From Thermohalobaculum sp039028795 (GTDB lineage: Bacteria; Pseudomonadota; Alphaproteobacteria; Rhodobacterales; Rhodobacteraceae), in contig JBCCHJ010000020.1 in NCBI GenBank assembly GCA_039028795.1, forward strand, positions 13,858 through 77,857: a stretch of DNA of 64,000 nt, read 5' to 3'. The translations under genes and the position numbers were made by a program. The notes under the pieces are model-generated. The model saw only the letters and a list, made by a program, of their open reading frames with translations, searched no databases and had not been told where the DNA came from. Within the stretch, counting starts at the first letter, position 1; each line of letters opens with the position of its first letter. Of this stretch, positions 34,978 through 42,181 are shown one piece after another.

Positions 34978-36573
34978 TTACCCTGATGTTTGTACACCCG
35001 CCCAATCCAAGCCGAACCGGTCCAGATATTTCCGCAACCGGTCGCTATCATTGGTGCTGGCGCGGCGGCGGCGCGAGGCCTGGAACAGGCGCCGTCCGGC
35101 TTCGGCCATGGTCGGGGACTGGCGGCAGACCTGGATCACCTGGGCCAGTTGTGGCCGGTCGAAAAGATCGATCTCTTCAATCTGATCGGGCGTCAACAGC
35201 CCGTGCAGATCCGGCAAAGGGCCCGGACCCGGCGTGTGCCAGCGGGTCTTTAGGGTGGCGATCTCACCATCCACCAGGTCGGTCGTGATACGGCCCTGGG
35301 GCGCCAGGGTTGCCATGCGGGTCGCCGCAGCGGCCAGATCGCGGAAGTTGCCGGACCAAGGCGTATCGGCCCGGTTGGCGAAGGCCAGGAAGCGGTCCTC
35401 TGCTTCGCGATTGATCGTCACCCGCTGGCCGGTCTGATCGGCATAGCGGGCCAATTCATAGGCCAAGTTGGGCGCGATATCCTCGCGCCGGTCCGCAAGC
35501 CCCGGCAACCGGAAGGTCCAGAGATCCAGCCGCGCCAACAGGTCCTCGCGAAACGCGCCTTCGGCCACGCGTGCGGCCAGGTCCCGGTTGGTCCCGGCGA
35601 TCAGCACGAAATCCGATGTCTGTTCCCGGTCCGCGCCCATGGGCAGGAACCGACCTTCCTCGATCGCGCGCAGCATCATCGCCTGTTCGTCCAGGCCAAG
35701 CTCGCCGATCTCGTCCAGGAACAGCATGCCCTGGTCCGCGCCCTTCAGCAGACCCGCGCGGTCCTGGGTTGCCCCGGTGAAGGCACCCTTGGCGTAGCCG
35801 AAAAGCGCCGACATGGCCTGATCGCCGCGCAGGGTGGCGCAATTCACCTCGACAAACGGGCCGTCGATCAGGTGCCTCGCATGGCGAAGTTCATAGATCC
35901 GCCGGGCCAGTTGCGTCTTGCCCGCCCCGGTTGGCCCGGTCAGCAGGATCGGTGCGCGCGACCGCAATGCCACCGTCTCGATCCGGTCGATCATATCGTT
36001 GAAGGCCTGGTTGCGCGTCTCGATCCCAGATTTCAGGAAATCGGTGCCCTCCGCCCGCTCTGCCGCGAACCGGGTCGCAATGGTGTCATAGCGCGACAGA
36101 TCCAGATCGATCACCGAGTAAGACCCCGGGTCACCGTCCCGCCAGCGCCGGGGCGGCGCGATCTGCAGCAGCCGCCCGGGCAGGTACCGCGCCTCGGTCA
36201 GCAGGAACAGGCAGATCTGCGCGACATGGGTCCCGGTGGTGATCTGGATCAGATAATCCTGCGCATCCGGGTCGAAGTCAAAAGCCCTGGCGAATTCATA
36301 AAGTGCCTCGTAGACGGTGGAAAAATCCCAGGGATCCTCCAGGTCCATCCGGTGCGGTGTGACCCGGGTTTCCGGCGAGATATGACCAATATCCCGGATC
36401 ACGCGGTCGGCCAGACCGCTGTTCTTTTCATCGTGGAACAACACCAGATTATCGATCAGCAGATCCTCATGCTGGCACATCGCGACATTGGGGCGCCAAC
36501 GGCTCCAGCGGTCCGGGCCGGAATGGGCATCCAGCGTGGTGCCCAGGAAAGCGATAACGGTGATCGGCTTCAT
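34978..36573 (-). CDS. rtcR: sigma-54-dependent RNA-repair regulator RtcR
   Basis: A 531-residue activator. The N-terminal about 180 residues (VIAFLGTTLDAHSGPDRWSR ... DYLIQITTGTHVAQICLFLL) form the RtcR-type sensor, related to CARF domains. The AAA+ domain shows Walker A GPTGAGKTQL near 210, the sigma-54 contact loop GAFTGA near 262, and LFLDEIGELG (Walker B) near 285. The C-terminus (SPTMAEAGRRLFQASRRRRA) carries the helix-turn-helix. In enterobacteria RtcR responds to RNA damage products and activates rtcBA. Here it is divergent from the TROVE/Y-RNA/rtcA operon, which has a sigma-54 promoter. Confidence 0.94.
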   Translation of the reverse strand: MKPITVIAFLGTTLDAHSGPDRWSRWRPNVAMCQHEDLLIDNLVLFHDEKNSGLADRVIRDIGHISPETRVTPHRMDLEDPWDFSTVYEALYEFARAFDFDPDAQDYLIQITTGTHVAQICLFLLTEARYLPGRLLQIAPPRRWRDGDPGSYSVIDLDLSRYDTIATRFAAERAEGTDFLKSGIETRNQAFNDMIDRIETVALRSRAPILLTGPTGAGKTQLARRIYELRHARHLIDGPFVEVNCATLRGDQAMSALFGYAKGAFTGATQDRAGLLKGADQGMLFLDEIGELGLDEQAMMLRAIEEGRFLPMGADREQTSDFVLIAGTNRDLAARVAEGAFREDLLARLDLWTFRLPGLADRREDIAPNLAYELARYADQTGQRVTINREAEDRFLAFANRADTPWSGNFRDLAAAATRMATLAPQGRITTDLVDGEIATLKTRWHTPGPGPLPDLHGLLTPDQIEEIDLFDRPQLAQVIQVCRQSPTMAEAGRRLFQASRRRRASTNDSDRLRKYLDRFGLDWAGVQTSG

Positions 36574-36626
36574 GATCAGATATTTTCATATATAAACTTA
36601 TATTGAAAGATATTATTGAACTGATC
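36574..36626. promoter_or_regulatory. candidate upstream activating site for RtcR
   Basis: An AT-rich imperfect inverted repeat: GATCAG at 36574-36579 mirrored by CTGATC at 36621-36626. Inside it, TATTTTCATATA faces TATATTGAAAGATA. It is about 100-150 bases upstream of the sigma-54 promoter, the usual enhancer distance, and abuts the rtcR start codon. Confidence 0.5.
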
Positions 36627-36722
36627 TCGCAACCCATGGATTTATGCCAAGACCATCTTGAAATTTTTCTTTTCCATATAACTCAATAGCTTAGGAATTT
36701 TCTGCGCGCTCTCTCACCAAAC

Positions 36723-36738
36723 TGGCACGTCTTTCGCA
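36723..36738 (+). promoter_or_regulatory. sigma-54 (-24/-12) promoter of the RNA-repair operon
   Basis: TGGCACG-TCTT-TCGCA matches the consensus TGGCACG-N4-TTGCA with one mismatch. The invariant GG (36724-36725) and GC (36736-36737) are exactly ten bases apart. Transcription would begin near 36749, leaving a leader of about 70 bases. The leader contains a 9-bp hairpin, GGGCCGGTC with GACCGGCCC at 36771-36794. Confidence 0.85.
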
Positions 36739-36820
36739 AAGACACGGGCAAGACGCCCAGGACGGCGCCGGGGCCGGTCAATGGGGACCGGCCCTGACAA
36801 ATCCAAAAGGGAGTTGGACG

Positions 36821-38368
36821 ATGGCCAACAAGTACCTTTTCGCAAGCGGCCGCTTGGCACGCGCAGACACCCAGAACCACGCCGGTGGGGCTGCTTATCG
36901 CCGTTCGGACGAGCAGGCTTTGGCACAGCTCGCTGTCACCGGTTCGCTGGCCCAGACCTACTACATGGATGCCGAAGGTCAGCTGAACGAACTGATCGAG
37001 CTGGCCCAAAAGGTCGACACCGCGTTTCTGGCCAAGACGGCGATCTATGCCCGCCAGCATGGTCACATGAAGGATGCGCCTGCGGTTCTGTTGGCGGCGC
37101 TGTCTTTCCTGGATGCGGTACGGTTCCGTCAGGCCTTTGGCCGCGTGGTCGACAACGGCAAGATGCTGCGCACCTTCGTGCAGATCATGCGTTCGGGCGC
37201 GGTGGGCCGTAAGTCGCTGGGTTCCGGCCCGAAGCGGATGGTCCAGAACTGGCTGAATGCAGCCTCGGACAAGGCGCTTCTGGCGGCCAATATCGGTCAG
37301 GACCCGTCGCTGGCGGATGTGATCAAGATGGTCCACCCGAAGGCGGATACGGCGGCGCGGAATGCGCTGTTCGCCTGGGTGATCGGCCGTCCTGTGGACG
37401 CGGCGGACCTGCCGGTCCAGTTGCAGAAGTACCTGGCCTTCAAGGCAGGCGCAAAGGATCTGCCGGATGTGCCGTTCCAGATGCTGGCTTCGTTGCCGCT
37501 GACGGCGGACCACTGGGCGGGCATCGCCCGTCAGGCCGGTTGGCACATGGTGCGCATGAACCTGAATACGTTCCTGCGCCACGGTGTGTTCGATCTGCCG
37601 GGCATGGCGGACACGGTCGCTGATCGTCTGCGTGATACGAAGGCCATCCAGAAGGCACGGGTGTTCCCGTACCAGCTGCTGGCCGCCTATCTGCACGCGG
37701 ATTCGGCCCTGCCGGGCCAGGTGCGCGAGGCACTACAGGACGCCATGGAAGTGGCGACCCGCAATGTGCCGCGGCTGCGCGGTGTGACGGCGATCTGTCC
37801 GGACGTGTCCGGGTCGATGTCCTGGGCCGTGACGGGTGCCCGCAAGGGTGCGACGTCCAAGGTCCGCTGCATCGATGTGGCCGGTCTGATGGCGGCGACG
37901 TTGCTGCGTCAGAACCGCCAGGCCTTTGTGCTGCCGTTCGAGCATGATGTGGTCGATGTAGGGTTGAACCCGCGCGACACGGTCATGACGAACGCCAAGC
38001 GTCTGGCGGCTGTGGGTGGCGGCGGGACGGCCTGTTCGGCCCCGCTGGAACACTTGGTGGCCAAGCGCGCCCGAGTGGATACGGTGATCCTAATCTCGGA
38101 CAACGAGTCCTGGGCAGATCGCCGCTATGGCTGGGGCCGTGGGACGCCGCTGATGAAGGCATGGGGTCTTGTGAAAAAGCGCAACCCGAAGGCCAAGCTG
38201 GTGTGCCTGGACCTGACGCCGAACGTGACGACGCCTGCGATTGAACGTGCGGATGTGCTGAACATCGGAGGTTTTTCGGACCGAGTGTTCGATCTGATCG
38301 CTGATTTCGCAAACGGTCACCTGCGCCCTGACCACTGGACCGGCCAGATCGAGAAGATCGAGCTTTGA
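36821..38368 (+). CDS. rsr: TROVE-domain Ro60/Rsr-like RNA-binding protein
   Basis: A 515-residue ring-shaped RNA-binding protein related to Ro60. The TROVE HEAT-like domain occupies about 15-310 (TGSLAQTYYMDAEGQLNELI, FLAKTAIYARQHGHMKDAPA). A VWA domain from about 320 has the MIDAS motif D328-V-S-G-S332 (DVSGSM). Ro proteins bind Y RNAs and misfolded RNAs and can pair with exonucleases. It starts after GGGAG in a sigma-54-driven leader, and four Y-RNA-like elements follow immediately, which supports a Ro-Y particle made from one transcript. Confidence 0.94.
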   Translation: MANKYLFASGRLARADTQNHAGGAAYRRSDEQALAQLAVTGSLAQTYYMDAEGQLNELIELAQKVDTAFLAKTAIYARQHGHMKDAPAVLLAALSFLDAVRFRQAFGRVVDNGKMLRTFVQIMRSGAVGRKSLGSGPKRMVQNWLNAASDKALLAANIGQDPSLADVIKMVHPKADTAARNALFAWVIGRPVDAADLPVQLQKYLAFKAGAKDLPDVPFQMLASLPLTADHWAGIARQAGWHMVRMNLNTFLRHGVFDLPGMADTVADRLRDTKAIQKARVFPYQLLAAYLHADSALPGQVREALQDAMEVATRNVPRLRGVTAICPDVSGSMSWAVTGARKGATSKVRCIDVAGLMAATLLRQNRQAFVLPFEHDVVDVGLNPRDTVMTNAKRLAAVGGGGTACSAPLEHLVAKRARVDTVILISDNESWADRRYGWGRGTPLMKAWGLVKKRNPKAKLVCLDLTPNVTTPAIERADVLNIGGFSDRVFDLIADFANGHLRPDHWTGQIEKIEL

Positions 38369-38372
38369 AATC

Positions 38373-38399
38373 GTAGGGTGGGGTTGAGCCCCGCCCTAC
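38373..38399 (+). repeat. dispersed GTAGGGTGGG-type palindrome, copy 3
   Basis: GTAGGGTGGGG-TTGAG-CCCCGCCCTAC, an 11-bp stem with one G-T pair, directly after the TROVE stop. In the transcript it could insulate the mRNA end from the Y RNAs or act as partial terminator. Confidence 0.75.
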
Positions 38400-38420
38400 A
38401 CTGAACAGGAGAACGAATTC

Positions 38421-38489
38421 CGGGGGAATGCCGGGTGCGACTACATATCCAAACCATGTGACCGTCGCATTCAGAAGCCTTGTCCCCCG
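38421..38489 (+). ncRNA. Y-RNA-like element 1 (short form)
   Basis: A 69-base element. The terminal stem CGGGGGA (38421) pairs with TCCCCCG (38489). The 5' strand continues AATGCCGGGTGCGACTACAT, the sequence shared by all four elements (GAATGCC..ACTACAT). The 3' strand has GCCTTGTCCCCC, matching the CTTGTCGCC of the others. GTGCGAC pairs with GTCGC, and ACAT with ATGT closes a simple apical loop. It has no tRNA-like part. It lies between the TROVE gene and rtcA on the coding strand, the known position of bacterial Y RNAs. Confidence 0.75.
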
Positions 38490-38502
38490 AACCCGAAAAA
38501 TC

Positions 38503-38630
38503 GCGGCGAATGCCGGTGGGAACTACATTGGTAATGTGCGGGTCGCAGGTTCGAATCCTGCCTGGGCCGAGATGATCGGTCCGGTAGCTCAGTGGTAGAG
38601 CAGCAATGTTCCCCCAATTTTTGTCGTCGC
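38503..38630 (+). ncRNA. Y-RNA-like element 2 with circularly permuted tRNA-like module
   Basis: A 128-base element. GCGGCGA (38503-38509) pairs with TCGTCGC (38624-38630), enclosing the shared GAATGCCGGTG..ACTACAT strand. Inside lies a tRNA in permuted order. The T-arm GCAGG-TTCGAAT-CCTGC is at 38545-38561 and the 3' acceptor strand CTGGGCC at 38562-38568. A short connecting loop follows, then the 5' acceptor strand GGTCCGG at 38578-38584, TA, and the D-arm GCTC-AGTGGTA-GAGC at 38587-38601. ACATTG (38525) can pair with CAATGT (38609). The layout fits YrlA-type Y RNAs, whose tRNA mimicry is published. Confidence 0.85.
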
Positions 38631-38642
38631 ACCTGAAACAAC

Positions 38643-38729
38643 GCGGGCGAATGCCTGTGGGACTACATCGCTAAACCTCGATCCGGACGTTGAAACCGTC
38701 CGGCTGTCCCACGCGCCCTTGTCGCCCGC
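38643..38729 (+). ncRNA. Y-RNA-like element 3 (hairpin form)
   Basis: An 87-base element. GCGGGCGA (38643-38650) pairs perfectly with TCGCCCGC (38722-38729). The 5' strand reads on AATGCCTGTGGGACTACATCG and the 3' strand carries GCGCCCTTGTCGCC, both shared with the other elements. GTGGGAC (38657) pairs with GTCCCAC (38712). The apex is a plain hairpin, CCGGACG with CGTCCGG at 38683-38703, replacing the tRNA-like module. Short frames across this element have no coding character. Confidence 0.8.
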
Positions 38730-38738
38730 ACCGAAAAC

Positions 38739-38873
38739 CCTGGCGAATGCCGGTGAAACTACATCCCTCCAAAGGACGAGGTCGTGGGTTCGAGTCCCAC
38801 CCGGGCCGCCAGATATGGCCCGGTAGCTCAGCGGACAGAGCGCGTGATCGTTTCGCCACCCCTTGTCGCCGGG
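38739..38873 (+). ncRNA. Y-RNA-like element 4 with complete permuted tRNA-like module and CCA
   Basis: A 135-base element. CCTGGCGA (from 38739) pairs with TCGCCGGG (to 38873), and GGTGAAAC (38752) with GTTTCGCC (38857). The inner module reads: variable-loop-like AGGTC, T-arm GTGGG-TTCGAGT-CCCAC (38784-38800), 3' acceptor strand CCGGGCC, then G-CCA (38808-38811). A five-base link GATAT follows, then the 5' acceptor strand GGCCCGG (38817-38823), TA, and the D-arm GCTC..GAGC (38826-38841). The 7-bp acceptor pairing is perfect. Removing the link would leave exactly mature tRNA termini. rtcA starts 25 bases downstream. Confidence 0.87.
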
Positions 38874-38897
38874 ACCTTAAGACGGAAGACTGCACCG

Positions 38898-39932
38898 ATG
38901 GTCAAGATGCTGGATATTGATGGATCCTATGGCGAAGGCGGCGGCCAGGTGCTGCGCACCTCTTTGTCATTGTCAGTCGCCTTGCGCCGCCCGATCCGGC
39001 TGACCAAGATCCGCGCAGGCCGTCCGAAGCCCGGCCTGATGCGCCAGCACCTAACGTGCGTGCGTGCGGCGGCGGAGATTTCGGGTGCTAAGGTCGAAGG
39101 CGATCACATCGGGTCGACCGAGATCACTTTCCGTCCCGGAGCCGTTGAGGCGGGGGATTACACCTTCCGTGTCGGAACTGCCGGGTCCGCGATGCTGGTC
39201 CTGCAGACGGTTGCGCCTCCGCTGCTGTTGGCGGGGGCGTCTACCATCCAGGTTGAAGGCGGCACGCATAACCCCTCCGCCCCGCCGTGGGAGCTGATCG
39301 ACCGCGCCTGGATGCCCGCCGTGCGTAAGATGGGGGGCGAGATATCTGGCCGACTGGAACGGTATGGCTTTATGCCTGCTGGCGGAGGCCGTGCGGTCAT
39401 CTTGATCGGCAAGGGTGCGCCCTGCCCGATCCAGATGCTGGAGCGCGGCGAGATGATCGAGCGCTCTGCCGAGGCAATCTTCGCCAACCTGCCGGTCAGC
39501 ATTGCCGAGCGGGAATTGAAGAAGGTCAGCCAACGCATGTCGCTTGCGGACTCGCATTTGCATCTGCGCGAGGTGAAATCGAACGGTCCAGGGAATGCTG
39601 TGATCGTTTCATTGACACATAGCCAAGGCACTGAAGTTGTTGCGGAATTCGGGACCAAGCAGCGGTCGGCTGAAAACGTCGCAACGCAGGTATCGAAGGA
39701 TGCCGAGGTTTTCATGGCCATGAACGCCCCGGTCGGGCGGTATTTGGCAGATCAGTTGTTGGTATCGATGGCGCTGATGGCAGGCGGGCGGATCCGCACC
39801 TTCCGGCCAACGCGGCACACGGTCACCAACAAGGACATCATCAACCGGTTTGTTCCGGACACCGTGGTCTTCCACGGCTCGGACACCGAGAAGGAAATCG
39901 AGGTCGTGCGCATCGCACGAGAGCAGACATGA
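38898..39932 (+). CDS. rtcA: RNA 3'-terminal phosphate cyclase
   Basis: A 344-residue enzyme that uses ATP to convert RNA 3'-phosphate into 2',3'-cyclic phosphate through a covalent AMP-histidine. Family marks are IDGSYGEGGGQVLRTSLSLS at the start, IRAGRPKPGLMRQHLTCV near 42, RVGTAGSAMLVLQTV near 95, and the nucleotidyl His in TRHTVTNKDII near 315. The ATG at 38898 starts the family sequence; the open frame upstream reads through Y element 4 and is not coding. It is coupled to the next gene by ATGA. Confidence 0.96.
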   Translation: MVKMLDIDGSYGEGGGQVLRTSLSLSVALRRPIRLTKIRAGRPKPGLMRQHLTCVRAAAEISGAKVEGDHIGSTEITFRPGAVEAGDYTFRVGTAGSAMLVLQTVAPPLLLAGASTIQVEGGTHNPSAPPWELIDRAWMPAVRKMGGEISGRLERYGFMPAGGGRAVILIGKGAPCPIQMLERGEMIERSAEAIFANLPVSIAERELKKVSQRMSLADSHLHLREVKSNGPGNAVIVSLTHSQGTEVVAEFGTKQRSAENVATQVSKDAEVFMAMNAPVGRYLADQLLVSMALMAGGRIRTFRPTRHTVTNKDIINRFVPDTVVFHGSDTEKEIEVVRIAREQT

Positions 39933-42157
39933 GACATCTAATTCTAACCCGAGGCGCCCCGGGCGCCGGGAAATCCACCTTTCTGGCCGAGCACGGGCTG
40001 ACGCCGTTCACGGTGACGCCGGATTACATCCGCCTGTCCTTTGGTGGACTGGCGATGGAAAAAGATGGGCGCATCACGATCAGCCACGCCCATGAAAAGC
40101 AGGTCTGGGCCCGGGTCGAGGAAACCCTGAACTTCAAGATGGGGCTGGGCCAGTTGATCGTGTTGGATGCCACGCATCAGCGCGGGCGCGATTTCGGGAT
40201 GGCGACCAAGCTGGCCGACCGACATCGGTATCAGGTGCACTGCCTGGATTTTACCAACGTTCCCAGGGATTTGACGCATGAGAGAAACCGCGCAAGGGCG
40301 GACTGGAAGGTTGTCCCAGACCAGGTGATCGAAACGGCCTATGAGCGCTTCGCCTCCCACAAGATCCCGAAGGGCATTCAGGTCTGGGATCCCGATACGT
40401 TCACGCTGGAGCAGCTCGAACCGCCGATGGTGGACCTGTCGACGTATAAGTCCGTGATGCATGTTGGCGACCTGCAGGGCTGCTTTGCCCCGGTCGAAGA
40501 ACTGCTGCCGAACGGCCTGAATCCGGAGGTTTTCTATATCTTCATCGGCGACCTGCTGGATCGCGGGATCCAGAATGGCGAGGTCATCCGCTGGGCCATG
40601 GAGCATATCGCGGGAGCGGAGAACGCCCAACTGATCTATGGCAACCATGAATACCATATTCATAGGTTTTCCAAGGGGATGGACCCGGTCAGCCGTGAGT
40701 TCCACTACAACACGCTGCCGCAGATCGAGGCCGTCGGTTTCACACCGCGTGATGCCAACCGTTTGCTGAACGAGGCGGTTGATGCCATGCGCTATATCTA
40801 TCGTAGTCAGAAGGTTCTCGTGACCCATGCCGGGATCGCCTGCGTGCCTAAGTCATTGGTTTCCTTGCCGTCTCAGACATTCTGGAAGGGCACGGGCACC
40901 TATGATGATCCTGTCGACGTGACGTTTTCCAAGAACGCAGACGGCTGGTTCCAAGTGCACGGGCACCGGAACTCGAAAAAGCTGCCGGTCGAGGCTGCGC
41001 CGGGGTCGTTCAACCTAGAGGCTGAGGTCGAATTCGGCGGGCACCTGCGGGTGATGACGCTGACCGGGCACGCCCATGGCTTTGACGTGACGACGCAGGA
41101 GATCAAGAACGACGTCTATCGTAAGCACAAGGATGGACGCGGTGATCAATTGCGGCCAGAGGATCTGAAGACGGAAGGCAAGCTTTCCACCAACACATTG
41201 GAAAAGCTGGAAAATCACCCGCTGGTGCGGGCTAAGTCGTTTACGTCTAAACCCCACATCCGGTCACTGAACTTCACGTCCAAGGCGTTCTTTGATCGCA
41301 AGTGGGATGACGTGAACATCATGGCGCGTGGCCTGTTCGTTGGCGATGACCGGCGGATTGTGGCGCGGTCCTATCCTAAGTTCTTCAACCTGGAAGAACG
41401 GGCGGAAACGCAGATGCGCAACCTGCGCCGGTCACTGGCGTTCCCGGTGAAGACCTGGGTGAAAGAGAACGGCTATTTGGGCATCCTGGGCTGGGATCAC
41501 CTGGCTGAGGAAGCCGGGCTGCTCTTCGCATCGAAGTCAACGCCTGAAGGTGATTTTGCCAAATGGTTCAAGCAGATATTCGAATCTGACGCGGGCGAGA
41601 ATGGGGTGAAGCGCGCAGGCGATATCGTCCGAAACCGCAACCTGACGCTGGTCTTCGAGGTCAATGACCCAGAGCGCGATCCGCATATGATCGCCTATGA
41701 CCGGCCGCATGTGGTGTTGCTGGACGCGATCTTCCGGACGGAGGAGTTCAAAAAGGTCGATCATGCGGATCTCAGCCAGATCGCCGCGACTATTGGCGTG
41801 GCCGTGAAAGAGCCCGGTCCGACGCTGCCGGATTGGGATCAGTTCGAAGGCTGGATGAAATCCGTTCACGCCCAGGGCAAGTATTTCCAGTGGCGGGGCA
41901 AGGACTTAGAAGGCTTCGTCGTCGAGGACGCGAACGGTTTCATGTTCAAGATCAAGCTGGATTTCTACAGCTTCTGGAAGTCGATGCGCGGCCACCGCGA
42001 CCGCGTCCGCAAAGCGCGGGAGAACGGGACCGAGGCGCCCCTGCCCCGCATTGATGACCAAGAGGCCCGTGACTTCCATGATTGGCTGATCACTCAGCCA
42101 ACCGAGGCGCTGTCAGACTCGATTATCGATCTGAGAGAGCGGTTTTTGGCGGCATGA
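39929..42157 (+). CDS. trifunctional RNA end-healing and sealing enzyme: polynucleotide kinase, phosphatase, RNA ligase
   Basis: A 742-residue fusion. Domain 1 (about 1-165) is a P-loop kinase, GAPGAGKST with K15. Domain 2 (about 175-400) is a calcineurin-type phosphatase with GDLQGC (D181), GDLLDRG, GNHEYH, THAG and HGH. Domain 3 (about 440-742) is an ATP-dependent RNA ligase with nucleophile motif K512-E-N-G, motif III-like LVFEVND, motif IV-like EGFVVED and motif V-like FKIKLDFY. The order equals bacterial Pnkp, but the ligase motifs look closer to T4 Rnl1. Such enzymes heal 5'-OH and 3'-phosphate ends and join them. It overlaps rtcA by four bases and occupies the place usually held by rtcB. 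Confidence 0.88.
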   Translation: MRHLILTRGAPGAGKSTFLAEHGLTPFTVTPDYIRLSFGGLAMEKDGRITISHAHEKQVWARVEETLNFKMGLGQLIVLDATHQRGRDFGMATKLADRHRYQVHCLDFTNVPRDLTHERNRARADWKVVPDQVIETAYERFASHKIPKGIQVWDPDTFTLEQLEPPMVDLSTYKSVMHVGDLQGCFAPVEELLPNGLNPEVFYIFIGDLLDRGIQNGEVIRWAMEHIAGAENAQLIYGNHEYHIHRFSKGMDPVSREFHYNTLPQIEAVGFTPRDANRLLNEAVDAMRYIYRSQKVLVTHAGIACVPKSLVSLPSQTFWKGTGTYDDPVDVTFSKNADGWFQVHGHRNSKKLPVEAAPGSFNLEAEVEFGGHLRVMTLTGHAHGFDVTTQEIKNDVYRKHKDGRGDQLRPEDLKTEGKLSTNTLEKLENHPLVRAKSFTSKPHIRSLNFTSKAFFDRKWDDVNIMARGLFVGDDRRIVARSYPKFFNLEERAETQMRNLRRSLAFPVKTWVKENGYLGILGWDHLAEEAGLLFASKSTPEGDFAKWFKQIFESDAGENGVKRAGDIVRNRNLTLVFEVNDPERDPHMIAYDRPHVVLLDAIFRTEEFKKVDHADLSQIAATIGVAVKEPGPTLPDWDQFEGWMKSVHAQGKYFQWRGKDLEGFVVEDANGFMFKIKLDFYSFWKSMRGHRDRVRKARENGTEAPLPRIDDQEARDFHDWLITQPTEALSDSIIDLRERFLAA

Positions 42158-42160
42158 TAT

Positions 42161-42181
42161 GGGTGGGCTTAGGGCCCACCC
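42161..42181 (+). terminator. hairpin at the end of the RNA-repair operon; repeat copy 4
   Basis: GGGTGGGC-TTAGG-GCCCACCC three bases after the ligase stop. It belongs to the dispersed GGGTGGG palindrome family and lacks a T-run, so it is a possible, not proven, terminator. Confidence 0.6.

Noticed and set aside
38784..38841. Ordinary tRNA genes in the array
   Set aside because: T-arm and 3' acceptor come before the 5' acceptor and D-arm, and no anticodon loop links them, so these are permuted tRNA-like modules within longer RNAs.
38421..38873. CRISPR-like array because of recurring GGCGAATGCC..CTTGTCGCC words
   Set aside because: The repeats are paired strands of single RNAs, unit lengths differ (69-135 bases), and no cas genes are near.
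38671..38895. Open frames on both strands across the Y-RNA array, and the long upstream extension of rtcA from 38784
   Set aside because: They translate structured RNA (for example the D-arm as GPVAQRTE). The rtcA family sequence begins only at 38898.
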